Assembly: GCF_900105065.1 (NCBI RefSeq)
Contig: NZ_LT629749.1
Location: forward strand, 1,054,001-1,118,000
Direction of reading: 5' to 3'
Source: Friedmanniella luteola
Lineage (GTDB): Bacteria > Actinomycetota > Actinomycetes > Propionibacteriales > Propionibacteriaceae
Length of the DNA: 64,000 nt
Shown here: piece after piece, positions 32,227 to 40,848 of the stretch
Layout of the letters: each line of letters begins with the position of its first letter
Position numbering within the stretch: the stretch's first letter is position 1
Notes under the pieces: model-generated
What the model was told of the DNA's origin: nothing
The model's input: only the letters and a program-made list of their open reading frames with translations
The model's database searches: none
Translations under genes and position numbers: made by a program

Positions 32227-32568
32227 ATGGACCCCGAGCAGCCGCCCGCCACCGCCCCCCGGGCGGGGGCGCGGGTCGAGATCACCTACTGCACCCAGTG
32301 CCGCTGGCTGCTCCGGGCGACCTGGCTCGCCTCGGAGCTGCTGACCACCTTCACGACGGACCTCGGGGAGGTGGCCCTGGTGCCCGGCACCGGGGGTGTC
32401 TTCCGGGTCCGCCTCGACGACGACGTGGTGTGGGACCGGGCCGTCGACGGCGGCTTCCCCGAGCTGGCCGACCTCAAGCGCGTCGTGCGGGACCGGGTGG
32501 CGCCCGGCCGGAGCCTCGGGCACACGGACCGGGCGGCCGCCGCCCGGGCGACACCCCCGGCCGGCTGA
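32227..32568 (+). CDS. SelT/SelW/SelH family thioredoxin-like protein (Cys form)
   Basis: A 113-residue Rdx family protein. The redox motif is CTQC at about residues 22-25 in VEITYCTQCRWLLRA, with cysteine at both positions instead of selenocysteine. LASELLTTF, GVFRVRLDDDVVWDRA and FPELADLKRVVRD follow as in the family. The last 15 residues are low in complexity. It is probably a thiol-disulfide or glutathione-like redox protein; the partner is unknown. A tandem 14-base duplication (CCCCGGCCGGCTGA) at 32555-32582 spans its stop codon. Confidence 0.85.
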   Translation: MDPEQPPATAPRAGARVEITYCTQCRWLLRATWLASELLTTFTTDLGEVALVPGTGGVFRVRLDDDVVWDRAVDGGFPELADLKRVVRDRVAPGRSLGHTDRAAAARATPPAG

Positions 32569-32612
32569 CCCCGGCCGGCTGACCCGGCCGCCGACGCGGG
32601 CGCCGGCACCCC

Positions 32613-32640
32613 TTGACGTGTCAGAGCCGCGGTGTAGATT
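32613..32640 (+). promoter_or_regulatory. promoter of the DNA-damage operon
   Basis: TTGACG and TAGATT are separated by 16 bases. This is one of the strongest sigma-70-like promoters of the window. The transcription start, near 32647, lies just before the SOS box. Confidence 0.7.
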
Positions 32641-32650
32641 GTTCCCCAGA

Positions 32651-32666
32651 TCGAACAGGCGTTCGA
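32651..32666 (+). promoter_or_regulatory. LexA-binding SOS box
   Basis: TCGAACAGGCGTTCGA is a perfect match to the actinobacterial SOS box TCGAAC-N4-GTTCGA. It lies right after the -10 box, where bound LexA would block polymerase. It places the operon that ends in DNA polymerase IV under DNA-damage control. Confidence 0.85.
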
Positions 32667-32929
32667 TTCCACCCTCCGCTCTTGGGGAAGCAGCGGCGGA
32701 CGGGTCGACCGCCTGCAGGATGCGGCGTCGTGTTCGCGGCACGCGCTCCTGGCACGCCTCGACGCGGACGGACCTCGACCCCCGTCCGCGTCGGGGTGGC
32801 CCGTCCGTCCGCGACCCACCCGACCGTGCCACCGGCCCCTGCCGGCGTCCGGTCGTGCCCCCGCCCTGCCGCTCGCCCCGTCCGTTCGTCCTGCCCGCCC
32901 CGTCCACCAAGCCTGCTGAAGGAGCCTCC

Positions 32930-33268
32930 GTGCCTGCTCTGAGGAGCGTCGCCGTGCTCGACCCGTCCGCGTCCGCCGCCCGCCTGCCCGTCCCGAGCCG
33001 CCCCGTCGGTGCCGACGACCGGGAGCCCGTCGAGGTCCGCACCGAAGCGGTCGACGGGGTCGTGACCCCCACCCAGCTGCTGCGCGACGGGCGGCTGTGG
33101 GTCGTCCGCGCGGCCGCGGCGCTGCCGGGACCCCTGGTCCGCTGGCGGGTCGACGCGACCCCGGGGCCCGGGGTGCCGGCCGTGCCGTTGGAGCTCAGCG
33201 ATCAGCACGGACGTTGGACGCTGGTCGAGGTGTCCGCCGCGGGGACCGGGTCGCCGTCGTGGTCGTGA
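32930..33268 (+). CDS. DUF6504-like small protein
   Basis: A 112-residue protein resembling the DUF6504 group that occurs near error-prone polymerases in actinobacteria (tentative). The conserved part is PVEVRTEAVDGVVTPTQLLRDGRLWVVRA, followed by a WRVDA strand and a beta-rich end (HGRWTLVEV). The GTG at 32930 has AAGGAG 6 bases upstream. It is the first gene of the SOS-controlled operon, and the HEPN gene starts within its stop codon. Function unknown. Confidence 0.65.
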   Translation: MPALRSVAVLDPSASAARLPVPSRPVGADDREPVEVRTEAVDGVVTPTQLLRDGRLWVVRAAAALPGPLVRWRVDATPGPGVPAVPLELSDQHGRWTLVEVSAAGTGSPSWS

Positions 33269-33720
33269 GCGTGGTGGCACCGGTCCGGCTGGCCGAGCGG
33301 CAGGCGTCCCGGGCCCAGGGGCGGCGGGCCGTCGCGACGGACCTGGCGCGCGCCCGCGCCGCCCTCGACGAGGCGGCGGCGGCCGCCAGCCCCGCCGAGC
33401 GGTACCTGGCGACCCACGCCGCGGCCCTCCGCGTGGCGGCCGTCGTGCTCGCGGTGCGGGCCCGGCCCGCGCCCGGGGCCCGGCCGCGCAACGCCTGGTG
33501 GCTGCTGGCCGAGGTGGCGCCCGAGCTGGGGGAGTGGGCCGCCTTCTACGCCGCCACCGGGTCGCGTCGGGACGCGCTGCTCGCCGGCTCGACCGGCGCG
33601 GTCAGCACGCGTGAGGCGGACGACCTGCTGCGCGACACGGAGGGATTCCTCGCCCTGGTCCAGCACGCGGTGGCCCCGCCCGGACCGGCGGCCGCCCGGC
33701 CGGGTGCGGAGTCGTCGTGA
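33265..33720 (+). CDS. SAV_6107-type HEPN-fold protein
   Basis: A 151-residue all-helical protein. The core RARAALDEAAAAASPAERYLATHAAALRVAAVVLAVRARP and the block RPRNAWWLLAEVAPELGEWAAFYAATGSRRDALLAG match the SAV_6107 HEPN family. Its RNase-type RX4-6H is not obvious, so it may bind rather than cut nucleic acid. The GTG at 33265 overlaps the DUF6504-like stop by 4 bases. Its place between an SOS promoter and DNA polymerase IV suggests a role in damage-induced synthesis or its control. Confidence 0.8.
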   Translation: MSVVAPVRLAERQASRAQGRRAVATDLARARAALDEAAAAASPAERYLATHAAALRVAAVVLAVRARPAPGARPRNAWWLLAEVAPELGEWAAFYAATGSRRDALLAGSTGAVSTREADDLLRDTEGFLALVQHAVAPPGPAAARPGAESS

Positions 33721-33821
33721 CCGCCGCTCGCGCGCCCGTCCCGACGCGGGGGCATGCCCTAGGCTGCCGCTCGACGGCGGGCTCTCCCGGATCCCGCCCA
33801 CCCGGCACGCAGGAGGAGACG

Positions 33822-34559
33822 ATGGCCGAGCCCCGACGCCGGCGGTCGGTCTCGGCGACGTTCCTGCTGGAGCTGCTGGCCGGTCAGCTCCGCGGGCTCG
33901 ACCCGGCCGGGAGCCCCCTGGAGGTCGTCGACCTCGGGGGCGGCACCGGGGGCGTGGCCACGGCGCTGGCCGGCTACGGCCACCGCGTCACCGTCATCGA
34001 CCCCAGCCCGGACGCCCTCGCCTCGCTCGGACGACGCACCGCCGAGGCCGGGCTCGGGAACCGCATCCGCGCCCGGCAGGGTGACGCCGCCGACCTGGTC
34101 GACGTGGTCGGCGAGCGCTCGGTCGACGTCGTCGTCTGCCACCGGGTGCTGGAGGTGGTGGAGTCGCCGCCGGAGGCGCTCGCCGCCGTCGCGTCGGTGC
34201 TGCGGCCGGGTGGCGCGCTCAGCCTGCTGGCCTCGCAGCGCAAGGCCGCCGTGCTCGGGCACGCCCTGGCCGGGCACATCGGCCTGGCCCGCCGGGCCTG
34301 GGCCGACACCCAGCGCTTCGACCACGACGGCCTGGTCGCGCTGCTCGACGGTGCCGGCTTCACCCTGCAGGCCAGCCACGGCATCGGGGCGCTGGCCGAC
34401 CACGTCGCGGAGTCGGTGCTGGAGGCGCAGCCCGGCGCCTTCGCCGAGCTGAGCGCGCTGGAGGCGGAGGTGAGCACCGACCCGGCCTTCCGGGCCCTGG
34501 CGCCGCAGGTGCACCTGTTCGCCCGGGTGGGGCTGACCACCCCCGCCGCCGTCGACTGA
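33822..34559 (+). CDS. class I SAM-dependent methyltransferase
   Basis: A 245-residue methyltransferase with a near-perfect ribosome binding site AGGAGGAG before ATG 33822. VVDLGGGTGGVATALAGYGH is the SAM loop, VIDPSPDAL gives the acidic residue, RQGDAADL and VDVVVCHRVLEVV follow. It belongs to the UbiE/BioC-like group, and the substrate is unknown. A TAGGCT -10-like box at 33758-33763 may give an extra promoter. It forms part of the SOS operon with dinB 13 bases downstream. Confidence 0.85.
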   Translation: MAEPRRRRSVSATFLLELLAGQLRGLDPAGSPLEVVDLGGGTGGVATALAGYGHRVTVIDPSPDALASLGRRTAEAGLGNRIRARQGDAADLVDVVGERSVDVVVCHRVLEVVESPPEALAAVASVLRPGGALSLLASQRKAAVLGHALAGHIGLARRAWADTQRFDHDGLVALLDGAGFTLQASHGIGALADHVAESVLEAQPGAFAELSALEAEVSTDPAFRALAPQVHLFARVGLTTPAAVD

Positions 34560-34572
34560 GCCCGGTGCGGCG

Positions 34573-35757
34573 GTGAGCAGCGCGGGCCCCTCGACCGGTC
34601 CGATCATCATGCACGTCGACATGGACGCCTTCTACGCCTCCGTCGCGCTGCGGGAGCGCCCCGACCTGCGGGGCACCCCCGTCGTGGTGGGCGGGGAGCA
34701 CCGCGGCGTCGTCCTGTCGGCCACCTACGAGGCCCGGGCGCTGGGCGTGCGGTCGGGCATGTCGTCGACGCAGGCCCGGCGGCTGGCGCCCGCGGCGACC
34801 TTCGTGCCGCCCGACTTCGACCGCTACAGCGAGGTCTCCCGCGCCATCGTCGCCGTGTTCGGCACGGTGTCCGCCGTCGTCGAGTCCGCCTCGATCGACG
34901 AGGCCTTCCTCGACCTGACCGGCTCGGTGCGGATGTTCGGCCCGCCCGCCGAGATCGGCGAGCACGTCCGCGCCGTCGTCGCCGACGAGCAGGGCATCAC
35001 CTGCTCGGTCGGCATCGGTCCCACCAAGTTCGTGGCCAAGATGGGCAGCCGCGCCGCCAAGCCGGACGGTCTGGTGGAGGTCCCGCCGGGTGCGGTCGCC
35101 TCCTTCCTGCACCCGCTGCCGGTGGAGGCCATGTGGGGTGTCGGCCCGTCGACCGCCCGACGGCTGCACGGCCTGGGGCTGGAGACCGTGGGGGACCTCG
35201 CAGGCACCCCCGTGTCGACGCTGCGGCAGACCTTCGGTCCGCACAGCGGCCGGGTGCTGCACGAGCTGGCCCACGGGCGGGACCGCCGGCGGGTGGTCCC
35301 CACCGAGCCCGAGCGCAGCGTCGGCTCGCAGGAGACCCTGGGCCGGGACACCGACGACCCGGACGTCGTCCGCCGGGAGCTGCTGCGGATGGCGGACCGG
35401 ACGGCCGGCCGGATGCGCAAGGCCGGCCTGGTGGGCCGGGTGGTCGCGGTCTCGCTGCGGTTCTCCGACTTCACCGAGGTGACCCGCTCGACCACGCTGC
35501 CCACCCCGACCGACGTCACCGAGGAGATCTACGAGGCGGCGGTGGCCCTGCACGACAAGCTGGGCCTGGACCGTGCCCGGATCCGCCGCGTGGGGGTGCG
35601 GGTGGAGGGCGTCGCCCCCGCCGGGCAGGCCTACCGGCAGCCGCAGCTGACCGACCCCGAGCACGGCTGGCAGGAGGCCGACCAGGCCGTCGACGCCGCC
35701 GTCGCCAGGTTCGGGCCGGCCGCCGTCCAGCGACTGGCGCTCAAGCGCCGACACTGA
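34573..35757 (+). CDS. dinB: DNA polymerase IV (Y family)
   Basis: A 394-residue translesion polymerase. The metal-binding carboxylates are D16 and D18 in MHVDMDAFYASV and D109/E110 in SIDEAFLDLTG. The steric gate region is VALRERPDLRGTPVVVGG. The helix-hairpin-helix MWGVGPSTARRLHGLGLETVGDLA and the little-finger domain (VVAVSLRFSDFTEVTRSTTL) complete it. A terminal beta-clamp motif is not obvious. It is last in the LexA-controlled operon, so it is expected to be induced by DNA damage. Confidence 0.95.
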   Translation: MSSAGPSTGPIIMHVDMDAFYASVALRERPDLRGTPVVVGGEHRGVVLSATYEARALGVRSGMSSTQARRLAPAATFVPPDFDRYSEVSRAIVAVFGTVSAVVESASIDEAFLDLTGSVRMFGPPAEIGEHVRAVVADEQGITCSVGIGPTKFVAKMGSRAAKPDGLVEVPPGAVASFLHPLPVEAMWGVGPSTARRLHGLGLETVGDLAGTPVSTLRQTFGPHSGRVLHELAHGRDRRRVVPTEPERSVGSQETLGRDTDDPDVVRRELLRMADRTAGRMRKAGLVGRVVAVSLRFSDFTEVTRSTTLPTPTDVTEEIYEAAVALHDKLGLDRARIRRVGVRVEGVAPAGQAYRQPQLTDPEHGWQEADQAVDAAVARFGPAAVQRLALKRRH

Positions 35758-35938
35758 TCGGTCGATTCCGTTTCCCTTAGCGGATCTGCCACCTAAACTG
35801 AACTCGACTCGCCCAGCAGGGCGGCGCTGGATGCACGAGACGTCCGGGCTGCAGGTCCAGGGGTACCTCCTGGCCCGGCGCCGGAGGCGACGTACGATGG
35901 CGGGGAGTCAACGACGAGACCGGCGGGAGGTGGGTCCG

Positions 35939-36355
35939 ATGGCCCTCTCGGACGAGGAGCAGCGGCTCCTGGCGCAGATGGAGGCCGCCCTGGCGGCCGA
36001 GGACCCCAAGCTGGTCAACGCCTTGCGCGGGACCGGGGTGCGCCGGGTCCACCGTCGTCGAGCCGCGGTCGCGGGCGTCGGCTTCTTCGTGGGACTGGCC
36101 CTCCTGGTCGTCGGCATCACGCTGGACCGCGAGGTGCTGGGTGTCGTCGTGAGCGTGCTCGGCTTCGTCGTCATGGTCGCCGCCTCGGTCGTGGCCATCT
36201 ACTCCTGGCAGCACGTCGGGGGCGTGGGCGCCGACCCGGCGCAGACCCCCGACCGGGCCACCACCGCCCAGGGTTCCCGTTCCGCGGGCGACCAGGGCTT
36301 CATGAACAAGATGGAGGAGCGCTGGCGCAAGCGCCGCGACGAGTCGGGGTTCTGA
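35939..36355 (+). CDS. DUF3040 membrane protein
   Basis: A 138-residue protein of DUF3040 (Rv2169c type). The N-terminal motif MALSDEEQRLLAQMEAAL followed by a basic RRVHRRR linker leads into two membrane helices (VGFFVGLALLVVGITL and VVVSVLGFVVMVAASVVAIY) and a soluble tail ending in basic WRKRRDESGF. GGGAGG lies 6 bases upstream of the ATG at 35939. The family is actinobacterial with unknown function. Confidence 0.88.
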   Translation: MALSDEEQRLLAQMEAALAAEDPKLVNALRGTGVRRVHRRRAAVAGVGFFVGLALLVVGITLDREVLGVVVSVLGFVVMVAASVVAIYSWQHVGGVGADPAQTPDRATTAQGSRSAGDQGFMNKMEERWRKRRDESGF

Positions 36356-36375
36356 CCCGACCTCCAGGAACCACC

Positions 36376-36406
36376 CGACGCACCTGCTCCTCGAGCAGGT
36401 GCGTCG
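36376..36406 (+). terminator. intrinsic-like terminator after DUF3040
   Basis: CGACGCACCTGCT and its exact complement AGCAGGTGCGTCG form a 13-bp stem with a 5-base loop CCTCG. No T tract follows. It ends 21 bases after the DUF3040 stop begins and precedes the next gene start, which rules out the GTG at 36399 inside the stem as the start of the hydrolase. Confidence 0.75.
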
Positions 36407-36428
36407 TCGCGTCTCCGCCCGCGCCCCG

Positions 36429-37328
36429 GTGACGAGCCGTCGCCGGGTCCTCGGCCTCGGCCTGGCCGGGGTCGGCCCGGCCGCGCTCGGGCTGTCCGCG
36501 GGCTGCCGTGCCCGTCCCACCCCGACCGACGAGGAGAGCCCGGTGCCCCGCTACCGCTACGGCGACCACCCCAGCCAGTACGCCGAGCTCAGCCTGCCGG
36601 CCGGCACGGGTCGTGTCCCCGTCGTCGTGGTCGTCCACGGCGGCTTCTGGCGGGACGCCTACGACGCCGAGCTGGGTCGCCCGCTGGCCGCCGACCTCGT
36701 GCCGCGCGGCTGGGCCGCCCTGGTGGTGGAGTACCGCCGCGTCGGCAGCAGCCCGACCGACGGCGGGGGCGGGTGGCCGCAGACCGCGCTCGACGTCGCC
36801 GCCGCCGTCGACGGCTTGGCCGGACCGGGGCAGGAGCGGGCCGGCGGTCGGCTGGACCTGGACCGCGTGGTCGCGCTGGGCCACTCGGCCGGCGGCCAGC
36901 TGGCCGGCTGGCTGGCCGCCCGGCCGGGCCTCCCCGCCGGGGCGCCCGGGGCCGGTCCCGCCGTCCGGCTCCGCGGCTTCGTGGCGCAGGCCGGCGTCCT
37001 CGACCTGGTGACCGCCGCGCGCGAAGGGGTCGGCGGAGCCGCGGTGCCCGACCTGATGGGGGGCGGTCCGGACGCCCGCGCCGCGGACTACGCGCTGGCC
37101 TCGCCGACGGCCCGGCTGCCGCTCGGCGTCCCGTCGGTCTGCGTGCACGGCACCGCCGACAGCACCGTCCCCCACCGGCAGTCGGCGGCCTTCGTCGCCG
37201 CGGCGCGGGCGGCCGGCGACGTCAGCGAGCTGCGCTCCTGCGCCGGCGACCACTTCGAGCCCGTCACCGTCGGCAGTGACGCCTGGGCGCTGTGCACGGA
37301 CGCGCTCGACGGCCTGCTGGCCGGCTGA
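36429..37328 (+). CDS. Tat-exported lipoprotein alpha/beta hydrolase
   Basis: A 299-residue hydrolase with a twin-arginine signal SRRRVLGLGLAG and a lipobox LSAGC, so it is probably exported folded and lipid-anchored. The esterase motifs are VVHGGFWRDAYD (oxyanion HGG), GHSAGGQLAGW (nucleophile serine), HGTADSTVPHRQS (acid) and GDHFEP (histidine). This set is typical of kynurenine formamidase/HSL-like esterases, substrate unknown. The GTG at 36429 is chosen because the preceding hairpin is a terminator. Confidence 0.85.
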   Translation: MTSRRRVLGLGLAGVGPAALGLSAGCRARPTPTDEESPVPRYRYGDHPSQYAELSLPAGTGRVPVVVVVHGGFWRDAYDAELGRPLAADLVPRGWAALVVEYRRVGSSPTDGGGGWPQTALDVAAAVDGLAGPGQERAGGRLDLDRVVALGHSAGGQLAGWLAARPGLPAGAPGAGPAVRLRGFVAQAGVLDLVTAAREGVGGAAVPDLMGGGPDARAADYALASPTARLPLGVPSVCVHGTADSTVPHRQSAAFVAAARAAGDVSELRSCAGDHFEPVTVGSDAWALCTDALDGLLAG

Positions 37329-37364
37329 CGAAACGGCGCCGGCGGGAGCTCCACCGAGCCCGGG

Positions 37365-39584
37365 TCAGGCGTCCGGGTCCTCGCGGCCGGCCCGGCGGAA
37401 CAGGGAGCGGGGCACCAGCAGCCCCAGCAGCCGGCGCCGGCGACTGAGCGGCGCGACGATGCCGCGGCGGATCTCGTGGGTCAGGGCGGGCAGGGTGGCG
37501 GTGTCGGCGTCGAGCGTGCGCGCGTAGCGCGACCGCTCCACCAGGGTGGCCACCTGCCCCATGGCCGCCGACTCCTCGGCGTCCAGCCGGTCCCCGAGCT
37601 GGCGGCCGATGGCGTGCGGGGAGCCCGAGGGCCAGGTCCCGCCGTGGTCGAGCACCGTGTCGCGGATCTCGGCCCACGCCGCCTCCACCTGCTCGTCGCC
37701 GAGCTGGTCACCGGCGAGCCGGGCACTGCGGCGGCGGAGCCGCACGGTCGCCGGCAGCGCGAGCACCACCAGGGCCAGCAGGCCGATCCCCGAGCCCAGC
37801 AGCGTCCGGGCCCAGGGGAAGCCGACGGCCGTGTCCCCGGTGCCCTGCTGGTCGGCCGGCACGTCCTGGGGGGCAGCGGTCGGCGCTGCGGTGCTGGCGC
37901 TGGGGGCGGCGGTCGGTTCGGCGCTCGCGGAGTCGCTCGGGTCGTCGGCACCCTGCAGGGTCCACGGCGGGGCCGACCCGGTCACGCTGCCGGGGGTCGG
38001 CTCGAAGCGGACCCACCCGTAGCCGGAGAAGTACAGCTCCGGCCAGGCGTGCATGTCGCGGATCGAGACCCGCCAGCTGTTGCCCTCGCGCTGGCCGGGC
38101 AGGAAGCCGACGGAGACCCGCGACGGGATGCCGACCACGCGGGCCATCATGGCCATCGACGCCGCGAACTGCTCGCAGTACCCACGCCGGTCGCGGAGCA
38201 GGAAGTTCTGCAGGGCCCGGTAGCCGCTGCCCGGCAGCGGCTCCGTGCTGTAGGTGAAGGTGCTGCCGCGCAGGTACGTCTGGATCGCCGCCGCCTGGTC
38301 GGCCGGGCTGTCGGCGCCCTCGGTCACCTTCCGGGAGAGGTCGATGAGGTCCTGCGGCAGGTCTTCGGGGATGGCGTCGGTGATGGCGTCGTCCAGCGGG
38401 GTGCCGGCGATGGCCCCCTCCAGCTGCTCGCGGCTCGGAGCCAGGTCGACGCTCTGCACGCTGTAGCTGAGGTCGGCCAGCGCCTGCGCCTCGTTCTCGC
38501 CGTTCACCACGGTCAGCGAGTTCGCGTCGTAGCGCCAGTCGCCCTCGGCCTGGAAGCTGCGCGGCGCGTAGGGCAGCGGCAGGTACTGGGAGCGGAAGTC
38601 CTTGACGGTGATGCGCGTGCTGCGCAGCTCGTCGGGCTGGTCCGTCAGCCCCGGCACCGCGGGCAGGTCCGTGCCGGAGTTCAACCGGATCGGCACGCTG
38701 CTCCAGCCGCCGGCGTCGAACTGCGGCAGCGACGCGAGCCGGAGGTAGACCCCGCTGGACTCGCTGGTCTGGTAGGTGATGACCTCCTGGTCCTGCGGCT
38801 GGTTCAGGTTGCGCCGCAGGTCCAGGGCGGGGTCGGTCAGCTGCAGCGGTCCGTTCCCGCCCGTCCCGCTGCCGAACCCGAAGCCGGGCAGGCTCAGCGT
38901 CGGCAGCAGCCCGCCGAGCAGCAGGGTGCCGACCAGGGCGGGGACGCCGATCAGCGCCGCGGCCCGCCAGACGACCGGGGTGGCGCCGATCGACTCCGCC
39001 GTGTCGCGGGAGAGCCCGCGCGTCCAGCGGCCGGAGCTGTTGAGCCCGTCGGCGACGAGGACCCCGAGGTAGCCGAGCGCGACCAGCAGGAAGCTCGTGA
39101 CGCCGGTGTCGGTCCCGAGCGCGAGGGCGGGCACGAGGAAGAGGGTGGCCGTCGGCGCGATGGCCCAGGCCGGCCGGGCGAGCCCGGCCGCGAGCAGGTC
39201 GGTGAGCACGAAGAGCGCGGCCACGATGGTGGCGAAGATCAGCGTCACGCCGTCGTCCGGGTCCATCGGCGTGCCCTGGGTCTGCATGTGCAGCACGCCG
39301 CCCTGCCACAGACCGGCGTAGTGCTGGTACCAGGGCAGCCCCAGGCCGGCCATGGTCAGGCTCAGCCCGACGCTGAGCAGCGCCGTGCCGAACAGCTGGG
39401 CGGCCAGCACCACCCCGCTGCCCAGCCGGGCCCGGCGGAGCAGGGCGGTGGTCACGCCCAGCACGGCCAGGAAGAACCAGGCCGCACCGAGGTAGGAGAG
39501 GTCGGAGGTGAGCGGGGCCAGGGTGAACCCGGCCAGGAAGAGGGCGAGGACGACGGCCAGCGTCATCCGGTCGGTCGCGCGCAT
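37365..39584 (-). CDS. membrane transglutaminase-like protein (TgpA/DUF3488)
   Basis: A 739-residue protein with several N-terminal membrane helices (about 10-225), an extracytoplasmic transglutaminase-like domain and one late membrane helix before a cytosolic DUF4129-type tail. The Cys-His-Asp triad is in RGYCEQFAASMAMMAR, MHAWPELYF and WVRFEPTPG. The ATG shares one base with the DUF58 stop (TGATG), so it is co-translated. It forms a module with DUF58 and MoxR. The substrate of such proteases or cross-linkers is unknown. Confidence 0.9.
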   Translation of the reverse strand: MRATDRMTLAVVLALFLAGFTLAPLTSDLSYLGAAWFFLAVLGVTTALLRRARLGSGVVLAAQLFGTALLSVGLSLTMAGLGLPWYQHYAGLWQGGVLHMQTQGTPMDPDDGVTLIFATIVAALFVLTDLLAAGLARPAWAIAPTATLFLVPALALGTDTGVTSFLLVALGYLGVLVADGLNSSGRWTRGLSRDTAESIGATPVVWRAAALIGVPALVGTLLLGGLLPTLSLPGFGFGSGTGGNGPLQLTDPALDLRRNLNQPQDQEVITYQTSESSGVYLRLASLPQFDAGGWSSVPIRLNSGTDLPAVPGLTDQPDELRSTRITVKDFRSQYLPLPYAPRSFQAEGDWRYDANSLTVVNGENEAQALADLSYSVQSVDLAPSREQLEGAIAGTPLDDAITDAIPEDLPQDLIDLSRKVTEGADSPADQAAAIQTYLRGSTFTYSTEPLPGSGYRALQNFLLRDRRGYCEQFAASMAMMARVVGIPSRVSVGFLPGQREGNSWRVSIRDMHAWPELYFSGYGWVRFEPTPGSVTGSAPPWTLQGADDPSDSASAEPTAAPSASTAAPTAAPQDVPADQQGTGDTAVGFPWARTLLGSGIGLLALVVLALPATVRLRRRSARLAGDQLGDEQVEAAWAEIRDTVLDHGGTWPSGSPHAIGRQLGDRLDAEESAAMGQVATLVERSRYARTLDADTATLPALTHEIRRGIVAPLSRRRRLLGLLVPRSLFRRAGREDPDA

Positions 39585-40846
39585 CAGACCCCCACCGGTG
39601 TGTTCTCCAGGGCGGCCCAGGCGTCGGCCACCCCCATCCCGCGCGGCACCTGCACCACCCGCCACTGGTTCTCGCGGAGGATCCGCGCCGCCAGCTCCTG
39701 CTCCTCGCGACGGCGCGGGGAGGCCGGGGTGTCGGCGAAGGTGTCGACGTCCAGCAGCAGCGCCAGGCCCTGGGCCCGGTTGCGCTGCAGCCGCAGCAAC
39801 CCGTTGGCGTCCTCGGCGTCCAGCCGGCCGAGGACGGCGACCACCAGCTGACCGGGCCGGTCCGCCGCGGCGGACTCGATCGCGTAGTGCAGGCTCGAGG
39901 TGATCTTCGGGGTCAGGTCGGTGAGCCGGCTGATCACCGCCTCGGCGGAGGCGGCGCTGTGCTGGCCGAGCACGCTGCTGACGTGCAGGGGGCCGTCGGC
40001 CTCGAACACCTCGACGGTGTAGCCCTCGTCGAGGAAGTGCAGGGCCACCGACGCGGCCGCCGAGACCGCCCACTCCAGGGAGCTCTGCAGCCCGGCGCCG
40101 GCGTGGGCGGTCGAGCGCGAGTCGAGGATGATGCTGGCGCTGGGGTCCCAGGCCTGCTCCTCGCGGCGCACCATCAGCTGCCCGCGGTGGGCGGTGGAGC
40201 GCCAGTGGATGCGGCGGACCTCGTCGCCCTGGCGGTACTCGCGCACCAGCGCGTCGTCCTGGCCCACCACCCCGATCCGGTGCGGCCGGGCCTCACCGGT
40301 GCTGCCCCCGCCGCCCGTCGAGCGGATCGGCGAGAGCGGCACGACCTGCGGCGTGACCATCACCTCGCTGGTGGCCACGAACTGTCGGTCGAGCTGGACC
40401 AGCCCGAACGGGTCGGTCGTGCGGACCAGCAGGGGGCCGGTGTGGAACCGGCCGCGCACCCGGCCGAGCAGCGGGTACTCGACCTCGCGCCGCCAGCTGA
40501 GCCCGGCCTTGTCGACGAGGAAGCGGGGCCGCGGGCCCAGCTCGCGCGGGACGTCGTCCTCGAGCATGAGGATGCCGGCGGGCAGCCGGCCGTCCTGGCC
40601 CAGCGTGATCCGGCCGCGCATCGGCGAGCCGAGCGGGACCTGGGACGGTTCGACGGAGCGCTCGCAGGAGAGCCGGAGCCGCGCGCGGGAGACCAGCAGG
40701 GCGGCGACGAGCGGCAGCGCCAGCACCAGCAGCGCCAGCCGCATCACGTCGCGCTGCCCGGCGACCATCGCGGTGAGCAGGGCGAGCACGCCCACGACGA
40801 CGAACAGCCGGCCGCGGGCGGTGAGGAGGCGCCAGGGGCGGCCCAC
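39584..40846 (-). CDS. DUF58 (vWA-like) membrane protein
   Basis: A 420-residue protein. Two N-terminal membrane helices (GRLFVVVGVLALLTAMVAG and LALLVLALPLVAALLV) precede a beta-rich part and a DUF58/vWA-like domain with REYRQGDEVRRIHWRSTAHRGQLMVRREEQ, the family signature. The metal-site pattern SIILDSRS is close to DXSXS. It works with the MoxR ATPase and the transglutaminase in the same operon. Function in known systems is poorly defined. The GTG at 40846 follows the MoxR stop by 2 bases. Confidence 0.92.
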   Translation of the reverse strand: MGRPWRLLTARGRLFVVVGVLALLTAMVAGQRDVMRLALLVLALPLVAALLVSRARLRLSCERSVEPSQVPLGSPMRGRITLGQDGRLPAGILMLEDDVPRELGPRPRFLVDKAGLSWRREVEYPLLGRVRGRFHTGPLLVRTTDPFGLVQLDRQFVATSEVMVTPQVVPLSPIRSTGGGGSTGEARPHRIGVVGQDDALVREYRQGDEVRRIHWRSTAHRGQLMVRREEQAWDPSASIILDSRSTAHAGAGLQSSLEWAVSAAASVALHFLDEGYTVEVFEADGPLHVSSVLGQHSAASAEAVISRLTDLTPKITSSLHYAIESAAADRPGQLVVAVLGRLDAEDANGLLRLQRNRAQGLALLLDVDTFADTPASPRRREEQELAARILRENQWRVVQVPRGMGVADAWAALENTPVGV

Positions 40847-40848
40847 GG

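Larger units (their letters stand above)
32569..32929 (+). other. 361-base leader region with SOS promoter
   Basis: No gene is convincing here. It contains a promoter (-35 TTGACG at 32613-32618, -10 TAGATT at 32635-32640), an SOS box at 32651-32666 and a C-rich leader of about 260 bases ending in the Shine-Dalgarno AAGGAG before 32930. The leader has GC palindromes but no class that I recognise. Confidence 0.7.

Noticed and set aside
36399-37328. Longer start of the Tat lipoprotein at GTG 36399
   Set aside because: That codon lies inside the terminator stem; GTG 36429 gives an immediate twin-arginine signal.
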